In this document: positions 5,274 to 10,585 of the stretch, in pieces | Position numbering within the stretch: the first letter of the stretch is position 1 | How the letters are laid out: the number at the start of each line of letters is the position of its first letter | From: JAKLDO01 sp035354435 | Lineage (GTDB): Bacteria > UBP6 > UBA1177 | DNA: 10,585 bases | Direction: 5' to 3' | Assembly: GCA_035354435.1 (NCBI GenBank) | Contig: DAOQAY010000105.1 | Span: forward strand, 1-10,585 | Notes under the pieces: model-generated | What the model was told of the DNA's origin: nothing | Databases searched by the model: none | The model's input: the letters and a program-made list of their open reading frames with translations, nothing else | Translations under genes and position numbers: made by a program

Positions 5274-7409
5274 ATGAAAGTGTCCGTTTTCCTTGTCTTT
5301 TTTTTTGCGGCAATTTCTATTTCAGCAGTTTCTTTAAATGTAAAGTTCACTTCGAAAGGTTCAAAGCCCGCAATTAAATATATTGCGGTATATAATCTTG
5401 CAGATTTGAGCGAAATTGCCACAGCCGATATGTCAACTATAGATGAGTATGTTTTTGAAGTGCCTGAAAATACAGCTGTTTTCGTTTTGGGGGCCGCATC
5501 ATCCGGAAAAAGCAGTGCAGGTTATTATATCCATGAATTTATGCCGGTTACAAAAGCGTTGACAGTCGGAGCAGAAGCTGTGACCGTTGAACTTGTTACA
5601 GAGCCTTCTTTTCAGCTTGTTCTCCAGAATGTCGATTTTCCGGCAACAGGTGAACTTTTTGCAGTAGATATGGATGACAGATTTGTTCCGGTGTTCAGGC
5701 TTGATGTTTCAAATTCATCGGGAAAGAATCTGCCTGCGCTGAATCTGCCTCTTGAAAAATGTTATGCATTCTATGTTCTGAAAGAGCTTCCGCAATCAGG
5801 AAAGATGGTCTACAGGATCGACAACGGAGGTTCGGGATATTGTGCGGATCTGCAGGGAAATATGACAGTAGATACTGACAAAGCGGTCGCTGAAAGCACC
5901 ATCGCAAGATATGAAGCGCTTTTATCTGAAACAGTTGCCGATACAACGAGCCATCTGGAAAAAATGAAAGAAATAAAGGGGTTATATGACAATAAAGAAT
6001 ACAGGACCGCGGCCGGAGAAGCTGTTTTTCAATCAGAGGAGCTGATATTCCAAGAAGCGGTTATAGATATAGAGATGTATAGAAAAGGTCACATCACCGT
6101 GGAGTGCAGAAATAAGCATAACGATCCTTTAAAAGACATCAGCATAAAAGCAGTATCTAAAAAGGCTGAATATAAACGGGGAGTGCTCGCCGGAGTTTAT
6201 GACCTTGATCCTTCCATATTTGAAAATGCTTTTGCAGACGGATTCAATTTTGCGACTGCTGGAACGCTCTGGCTTGATGTCGAGCCGACTGATGATGCCT
6301 ACAGATGGGAATATATGGATAAAGTTGCGGGAAATAAAACAATTCACGATTTCGGATATGAGCTTTTCGGCCATTCGATCCTGTATTTTATCGATTTTAT
6401 AATGCCTGATTACCTGAAAAACATGTCAAAAGACGAATTGAGCAAAGAGGTCACAGAGCATACAACCGACCTTGTGACACATTATAAAGACCATATTCAG
6501 GAATGGCTTGTGATAAATGAAGCACATGCCTATTCAGCGTCGAACGGACTTTCAAGGGAAGATATCACCGGTATTACAAAAACAGCAATAAGCGCAGTTG
6601 ATGCTGCAAATCCTGATGCAGTAAAGACGATCAATGCCGCACCTGATTTTTTTGGACAGAATGTATTCGTTGAGTCGTTTGTTCCGGATCATGAAAAAAT
6701 ATTCTCAATGAATTCCTATGATTATTTTAAAGACCTGATCGGGCAAGAAGTGAAATTTGATGTGATAGGCCAGCAGTTGTATAACGGAGGATGTGTAACC
6801 CTTTTCAAAGATAACGGACTTGCCGAAACTGCATCGGCTGTCACATTGTATGATCTTGTCGAGGTCAGAAGGCAGTTGAAGAAGATGGAGACTCTCGGCA
6901 AGCCTGTTTATGTCACTGAAATAAGTGTTCCTGCCGCAATGAACGACAGCTGTCCTGATATGGGTTACTGGCGCAAAGAATGGGATGAAGAGGTTCAATC
7001 GGCATTTCTGGAAAGACTCCTGACCATTATTATGGGTGAATCTGATGTTCACGCTGTAACTTACTGGGATATGCAGGATAAAGGGTCTTTCATTTATAAA
7101 GGCGGTCTGATAGATGAAGGCGGTAGAAAAAAAGAGTCATACGGCATGATGACTTCGAAATTCAGAGAGTTTTCGAAAACTGTCGATGCTGTGACAGGTG
7201 AAAACGGAAAAGCTGAACTTGATCTTTTTGCAGGTGAATACGAAATTATGATAAATGGTGAAGACAAACCGGAAACAGTTGTCGTGAGAGAATCAGGATA
7301 TCTTACTTTGGAATGTGTTCCGGATGTTGAAGCAGTCTCTGACGATGGCGTAACTGAAACAGATGAGCCGGATGAAAAAGAGAGCGGCTGCGCAGTCACT
7401 TATTTATAG
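5274..7409 (+). CDS. Secreted GH10-like glycoside hydrolase
   Basis: The 711-aa protein begins with a signal peptide (Lys2, hydrophobic 3-16, likely cut after Ala18). Residues 20 to about 200 are of unrecognised, beta-rich type and about 205-265 are helical. The catalytic region, about 265-635, resembles glycoside hydrolase family 10, the endo-xylanase clan. It has LWLDVEP (332-338), FGHS with His367, WLVINEA with predicted acid/base Glu416, YVTEIS with predicted nucleophile Glu549, and VTYWDMQD with Trp598. A small beta domain (about 636-682) follows, then an acidic tail ending SGCAVTYL. Both catalytic glutamates are kept, but several positions that hold sugar at subsites -1 and -2 in xylanases appear replaced: the Asn and Lys of the NxxKW motif, and a His that is here Tyr503. 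The substrate is therefore uncertain and it should not be called a xylanase. Secretion and polysaccharide attack are likely. It is coupled to the DUF2400 gene, and no clear terminator separates it from the str promoter. Confidence 0.82.
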   Translation: MKVSVFLVFFFAAISISAVSLNVKFTSKGSKPAIKYIAVYNLADLSEIATADMSTIDEYVFEVPENTAVFVLGAASSGKSSAGYYIHEFMPVTKALTVGAEAVTVELVTEPSFQLVLQNVDFPATGELFAVDMDDRFVPVFRLDVSNSSGKNLPALNLPLEKCYAFYVLKELPQSGKMVYRIDNGGSGYCADLQGNMTVDTDKAVAESTIARYEALLSETVADTTSHLEKMKEIKGLYDNKEYRTAAGEAVFQSEELIFQEAVIDIEMYRKGHITVECRNKHNDPLKDISIKAVSKKAEYKRGVLAGVYDLDPSIFENAFADGFNFATAGTLWLDVEPTDDAYRWEYMDKVAGNKTIHDFGYELFGHSILYFIDFIMPDYLKNMSKDELSKEVTEHTTDLVTHYKDHIQEWLVINEAHAYSASNGLSREDITGITKTAISAVDAANPDAVKTINAAPDFFGQNVFVESFVPDHEKIFSMNSYDYFKDLIGQEVKFDVIGQQLYNGGCVTLFKDNGLAETASAVTLYDLVEVRRQLKKMETLGKPVYVTEISVPAAMNDSCPDMGYWRKEWDEEVQSAFLERLLTIIMGESDVHAVTYWDMQDKGSFIYKGGLIDEGGRKKESYGMMTSKFREFSKTVDAVTGENGKAELDLFAGEYEIMINGEDKPETVVVRESGYLTLECVPDVEAVSDDGVTETDEPDEKESGCAVTYL

Positions 7410-7488
7410 TCAAAAACAACATCAAAGTTAGTTAAAATACAAAAAGCAAAAAACCTGCATTAGAAAAACACCCAATGATTTCATGGTG

Positions 7489-7546
7489 ATATGATAAAAA
7501 AGAAACAATTTTTTGACACTTCAAAGGTGCTCCATATAATCCCCCC
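7489..7546 (+). promoter_or_regulatory. Strong consensus promoter of the str operon
   Basis: TTGACA at 7513-7518 and TATAAT at 7535-7540 both match the sigma70 consensus exactly, with a 16-bp spacer. The bases upstream (about 7489-7512) are a nearly pure A/T tract, as in an UP element bound by the RNA polymerase alpha subunit. Six C's (7541-7546) fill the space between the -10 and the likely start at A7547. GC-rich discriminators are the hallmark of promoters shut down by ppGpp during starvation in E. coli, including those for rRNA and ribosomal proteins. The leader before rpsL is about 39 nt. The rest of the 176-base gap from 7410 holds only AT-rich sequence and one bulged hairpin at 7469-7488. 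Confidence 0.8.
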
Positions 7547-7570
7547 AGTTTTTTGTTAATGGTAATTGTT

Positions 7571-7575
7571 AGGAG
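7571..7575 (+). promoter_or_regulatory. Shine-Dalgarno site setting the rpsL start
   Basis: AGGAG is 10 nt before the ATG at 7586. Earlier in-frame starts near 7553 would place the ribosome site inside the coding region and add residues not found in S12, so they are rejected. Confidence 0.8.
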
Positions 7576-7585
7576 TAATTTAAAG

Positions 7586-7957
7586 ATGCCGACCATTAAT
7601 CAGTTAATAAGGAAAGGTCGTAAGGACCAGAAGAACAAGAGTAAGTGCCCTGCACTTGTTGCTTGTCCACAGAGAAAAGGTGTTTGTGTTCGTGTTTACA
7701 CAACAACCCCGAAAAAACCCAATTCAGCTCTTAGAAAAGTTGCAAGGGTTCGTTTGACAAGCGGTTTTGAAGTTACATGCTACATCCCAGGCGAAGGCCA
7801 CAATCTTCAGGAGCACAGTGTTGTTCTTGTCAGAGGCGGCAGGGTCAAGGATCTTCCCGGTGTGCGTTATCACATCGTAAGAGGAACCCATGATACTTCG
7901 GGTGTTGAAGGCAGAAAACAGAGTCGTTCAAAGTACGGCGCAAAGAGACCAAAGTAA
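7586..7957 (+). CDS. rpsL: 30S ribosomal protein S12
   Basis: S12 sits at the decoding centre of the small subunit and helps check codon-anticodon pairing. The 123-aa protein begins MPTINQLIRKG and is full length. It carries the conserved TTPKKPNSALRK (39-50) and GGRVKDLPGVRY loops. Lys43 and Lys88, the positions where changes give streptomycin resistance in other bacteria, are the sensitive wild type. Asp89, the residue methylthiolated by RimO in E. coli, is present. Cys21, Cys27 and Cys34 near the N-terminus are noticeable, but no metal-binding role can be claimed. It is the first gene of the str operon and directly follows the consensus promoter, not an rpoBC cluster, at least within this window. 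Confidence 0.98.
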   Translation: MPTINQLIRKGRKDQKNKSKCPALVACPQRKGVCVRVYTTTPKKPNSALRKVARVRLTSGFEVTCYIPGEGHNLQEHSVVLVRGGRVKDLPGVRYHIVRGTHDTSGVEGRKQSRSKYGAKRPK

Positions 7958-7975
7958 AAGCAGGGGGATTTTGTA

Positions 7976-8446
7976 ATGCCAAGAAAAAAATGTGTTGCGA
8001 AAAGAGAAGTAAATGCAGATCCCAAGTACGGTGATGTGCTCATTCAGAAGTTTATCAACAAGATTATGCTCCAGGGCAAGAAAAGTACTGCTGAAAAGAT
8101 CGTTTATGATGCGCTTGAAGCAGCTTGTAAAGGCAAAAAGGAGAATCCTGTTGATGTTTTCAAGATCGCTCTTGACAATGTCAGACCTCAGGTAATGGTT
8201 AAATCAACCAGAATCGGCGGTGCGACTTATCAGGTTCCGACTGAAATCTCTCTTGAAAACAGTCAGGCTCTCGGAATGAAGTGGATGATCACTTTCTCCC
8301 GTAACAGAAGTGAAAAGGGGATGGCGCTTAAACTTGCCGGTGAAATTGATGAAGCTTTCGGCAAAAAAGGCAACTCTTTTAAAAGAAAGGAAGATACTCA
8401 CAAGATGGCCGAGGCAAACAAGGCTTTCGCACATTTCAAGTGGTAG
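7976..8446 (+). CDS. rpsG: 30S ribosomal protein S7
   Basis: S7 starts assembly of the 30S head by binding the 3' domain of 16S rRNA, and it lies by the E site. At 156 aa it has the usual short-form length, with the N-terminal MPRKK, the beta-hairpin region RPQVMVKSTRIGGATYQVP (about 76-94) and the C-terminal HKMAEANKAFAHFKW. The start is secure: AGGGGG at 7962-7967 is 8 nt before the ATG. Only 18 nt separate it from rpsL. In E. coli the intercistronic region here is much longer and holds the S7 repressor-binding structure, so that feedback mechanism cannot exist in the same form in this organism. Confidence 0.98.
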   Translation: MPRKKCVAKREVNADPKYGDVLIQKFINKIMLQGKKSTAEKIVYDALEAACKGKKENPVDVFKIALDNVRPQVMVKSTRIGGATYQVPTEISLENSQALGMKWMITFSRNRSEKGMALKLAGEIDEAFGKKGNSFKRKEDTHKMAEANKAFAHFKW

Positions 8447-8461
8447 GAGCTGAATTTATTT

Positions 8462-10546
8462 ATGAGCACCATTAAAAGGGACATAGCTCTTGAGAATATC
8501 CGCAATATAGGCATAATGGCTCATATTGATGCGGGTAAGACAACAACAACCGAGAGAATACTGTTCTATACAGGTGTTTCAAGAAAAATGGGCGAAGTTC
8601 ACGAAGGCACTGCGGTAATGGACTGGATGGAGCAGGAGCAGGAAAGAGGTATTACAATTACTTCTGCTGCTACAACTTGCTACTGGAAGGAAAAAAGGAT
8701 CAATATCATCGACACACCCGGACATGTTGATTTCACTATTGAAGTTGAAAGATCATTAAGGGTTCTTGACGGTGCTGTTGCTGTTTTCTGTGCTGTAGGC
8801 GGAGTTGAACCTCAATCTGAAACAGTCTGGAGACAGGCTGACAGATATAAAGTTCCGAGACTCGCTTTTGTTAACAAGATGGACAGGATCGGAGCAGATT
8901 TCTTTCATGTTGTAAAGATGATGGGGGTTAAGCTCGGTGCGAGAGCACTGCCGCTTCAGATTCCGGTAGGCAAAGAAGATGGTTTTAAAGGTGTGATTGA
9001 TATCGTTCTGATGCAGACCTGTATTTACGACAGTGATGTGCTCGGTTCTACATACAGAGTTGAAGACGGTGTTCCTCAGGAATATGCTGAGATCGTTGCA
9101 GAGTGGAGAGAAAAGCTTTTTGAAGCTCTTTCCGACTTTGATGAAGATATTATGACCCTTTTCCTTGACAACGGGGAGATCGGTCCTGAGAAAATCAAAG
9201 CAGCGATAAGAAAAGCCGTCATCAATAACGCTATCTTTCCTGTTTTCTGCGGAAGTTCCTTTAAAAACAAAGGAGTTCAGCTTCTTCTTGATGCTGTTCT
9301 CGACTATCTTCCGTCACCTGTCGATCTTCCACCTATTAAAGTTGAAAGTCTGAAAAAAGAAAAGGACAAGACTGTTCTTCCCACAGATGAACAGCCCGGT
9401 GCTCTTATATTTAAGATAATGTCTGATCCTTTTGTCGGAGAACTGAGTTTTGTAAGAGTGTACTGCGGTGAGCTTAAAACAGGTCAGCAGTACTACAACC
9501 CTCTTTCAGAAAAGGTTGAAAGGATCGCTAGACTTTTGAGAATGCATGCAAATAAAAGAGAGGATGTGGATTCCATTCCTTCAGGCAATATCGGTGCTGT
9601 TGTCGGTCTCAAATATGCTACAACGGGATCGACATTGTGTTCGAAAGCGGATCCTTTCCTTTTTGAAAAAATAAAATTTCCAGAGCCGGTAATCAGCATT
9701 GCGATCGAACCAAAAACAAAAGCTGATGAAGACAAGCTTTCTTATTCACTTGAAAAGCTTGCAAAAGAAGACCCGAGTTTCAGAGTTCGCTGTGATGAAG
9801 AAACTGGTCAGACTTTAATATCAGGTATGGGAGAACTTCACCTCGAAGTTCTTGTTGAAAGAATGCGTAGAGAATTTAAAGTGGATGCAAATGTTGGAAA
9901 TCCGACAGTAAGCTACCGTGAGACTTTCTCCAAGCCTGTAAAAATGGAGCACAAACTTGTCAAGCAGACTGGTGGAAAAGGACAATATGCCCATGTTATA
10001 ATGGAAATATCACCCCTTCCTGCCGGCGGCGGGATAGTTTTTGAAGATAACACAAAAGGCGGTTCTATACCGAAACAGTTTGTCGGAGCAGTTGAAAAAG
10101 GTGTGAAAACAGCAGTTAGCGGCGGTAGATTCGGCTTTCCGGTTGTAGATGTCAAAATTTCGCTTGTCGACGGTTCATTCCACGATGTAGATTCATCGGA
10201 AATGGCTTTTAAGGTGGCCGCAGTAAACTGTTTCAAAGAGGCTGAGGAGAAATCTTCGCCGAAAATTCTTGAACCTGTCATGAAAGTTGAGATAAGTGTT
10301 CCCGATCAGCATCTTGGCGATGTTATAGGAAGTCTTCAGTCAAGAAGGGCCGAGGTAGAGGGATTTGAGGAAGGAATAGGCGGAGTAAAGATCATTAAAG
10401 CGACAGTTCCACTTTCGGAAATGTTCGGTTATATGACCAGCCTCAGATCACAAACTCAGGGCAGAGGTACTTTTACAATGGAGTTCTCGCAATATAGAGA
10501 ACTTCCTGAAAATATTAAGAAGCAGAAGTTTGGCATAACTTTTTAG
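8462..10546 (+). CDS. fusA: Translation elongation factor G
   Basis: EF-G is the ribosome-dependent GTPase that drives translocation of tRNAs and mRNA and, with RRF, recycles ribosomes. The 694-aa protein is full length. The G domain has AHIDAGKTT (P-loop, Lys26), RGITITSAAT (switch I, Thr65), DTPGHVD (84-90, with His88) and NKMD (138-141), with CGSSFKNKG in the G5 region. Domains II to V follow, including LISGMGELHLEVL, the domain IV stretch around GSFHDVDSSEMAF, and the C-terminal FGYMTSLRSQTQGRG motif. Its position between rpsG and tuf and its intact motifs mark it as the primary EF-G rather than an EF-G2 or TetM-like paralogue. AGGAG at 8445-8449 overlaps the rpsG stop and is 12 nt before the ATG, which is somewhat long. 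Confidence 0.98.
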   Translation: MSTIKRDIALENIRNIGIMAHIDAGKTTTTERILFYTGVSRKMGEVHEGTAVMDWMEQEQERGITITSAATTCYWKEKRINIIDTPGHVDFTIEVERSLRVLDGAVAVFCAVGGVEPQSETVWRQADRYKVPRLAFVNKMDRIGADFFHVVKMMGVKLGARALPLQIPVGKEDGFKGVIDIVLMQTCIYDSDVLGSTYRVEDGVPQEYAEIVAEWREKLFEALSDFDEDIMTLFLDNGEIGPEKIKAAIRKAVINNAIFPVFCGSSFKNKGVQLLLDAVLDYLPSPVDLPPIKVESLKKEKDKTVLPTDEQPGALIFKIMSDPFVGELSFVRVYCGELKTGQQYYNPLSEKVERIARLLRMHANKREDVDSIPSGNIGAVVGLKYATTGSTLCSKADPFLFEKIKFPEPVISIAIEPKTKADEDKLSYSLEKLAKEDPSFRVRCDEETGQTLISGMGELHLEVLVERMRREFKVDANVGNPTVSYRETFSKPVKMEHKLVKQTGGKGQYAHVIMEISPLPAGGGIVFEDNTKGGSIPKQFVGAVEKGVKTAVSGGRFGFPVVDVKISLVDGSFHDVDSSEMAFKVAAVNCFKEAEEKSSPKILEPVMKVEISVPDQHLGDVIGSLQSRRAEVEGFEEGIGGVKIIKATVPLSEMFGYMTSLRSQTQGRGTFTMEFSQYRELPENIKKQKFGITF

Positions 10547-10558
10547 AAGGAGAGAAGG

Positions 10559-10585
10559 ATGGCAAAATCGAAGTTTGAGAGATCG
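10559..10585 (+). CDS. tuf: Elongation factor Tu, 5' end only
   Basis: Nine codons are visible before the window ends, reading MAKSKFERS, close to the usual EF-Tu start MAKEKFERT. AAGGAG at 10547-10552 directly follows the fusA stop and is 6 nt before the ATG, a strong ribosome site as expected for a very abundant protein. The position after fusA is the normal place for tuf in the str operon. Nothing can be said about the rest of the gene. Confidence 0.85.

Noticed and set aside
5490..5513. GAASSGKS in the N-terminal part of the GH10-like protein matches the Walker A pattern GxxxxGKS.
   Set aside because: The protein is predicted to be secreted, no Walker B or other P-loop NTPase feature follows, and the stretch lies in a beta-rich region. 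It is a chance match.
7469..7488. Hairpin CACC-ATG/CAT-GGTG with a two-base bulge after the GH10-like gene, as a terminator.
   Set aside because: On the plus strand it is followed by ATATGATAAAAAA, not a T-run. A five-T run follows only on the minus strand, where no gene is present.
7553..7585. N-terminal extension of S12 from an earlier start at 7553.
   Set aside because: It would add 11 residues absent from S12, begin only a few bases after the predicted transcription start, and include the ribosome binding site within the gene.
9913..10281. A 122-codon open frame on the minus strand inside fusA.
   Set aside because: It is antisense to a highly conserved region of EF-G, is low in complexity (Ser/Thr/Pro-rich) and has no family features.

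Overview
The window looks like chromosomal DNA of an uncultured, probably anaerobic bacterium with a moderately AT-rich genome. It carries a NifS/NifU-type iron-sulfur pair, a DUF2400/TIGR02757 protein and a secreted glycoside hydrolase beside the str (translation) operon. The phylum cannot be fixed from this stretch. The protein families fit lineages around Deltaproteobacteria, Spirochaetes, FCB bacteria or candidate phyla better than enterics or Bacilli, but this is only an impression.

Layout. (1) 1-2905, plus strand: a promoter, then a cysteine desulfurase, a U-type Fe-S scaffold and an MtaB-type tRNA methylthiotransferase. The three are tightly packed, the last two overlap by 14 nt, and a short hairpin follows. 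The first two genes build Fe-S clusters, and the third is an enzyme expected to need two [4Fe-4S] clusters. (2) 2927-4406, minus strand: a lone AAA-type ATPase with a DUF4143 C-terminus. It has its own promoter at one end and its own intrinsic terminator at the other, between two plus-strand operons. (3) 4437-7409, plus strand: a DUF2400 protein coupled (7-nt gap) to a secreted, divergent GH10-like glycoside hydrolase. (4) 7489-10585, plus strand: the str operon rpsL-rpsG-fusA-tuf, with tuf cut by the window edge after nine codons. It is driven by a promoter with both consensus hexamers and an all-C discriminator.

Start sites were moved inward from the longest open frames for five genes (cysteine desulfurase, ATPase, DUF2400 protein, rpsL, and tuf as a new partial gene), using Shine-Dalgarno positions and family N-termini. 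No mobile elements, CRISPR arrays, tRNAs or rRNAs were seen, and no gene-free stretch exceeds 300 bases.

Nothing here is clearly a new defence or mobile system. The items most worth a second look are the GH10-like enzyme with altered sugar-binding positions and an odd Cys-containing tail, the DUF2400 protein with a glycosylase-like Lys/Asp pair, and the str promoter, which looks built for growth-rate or stringent control.
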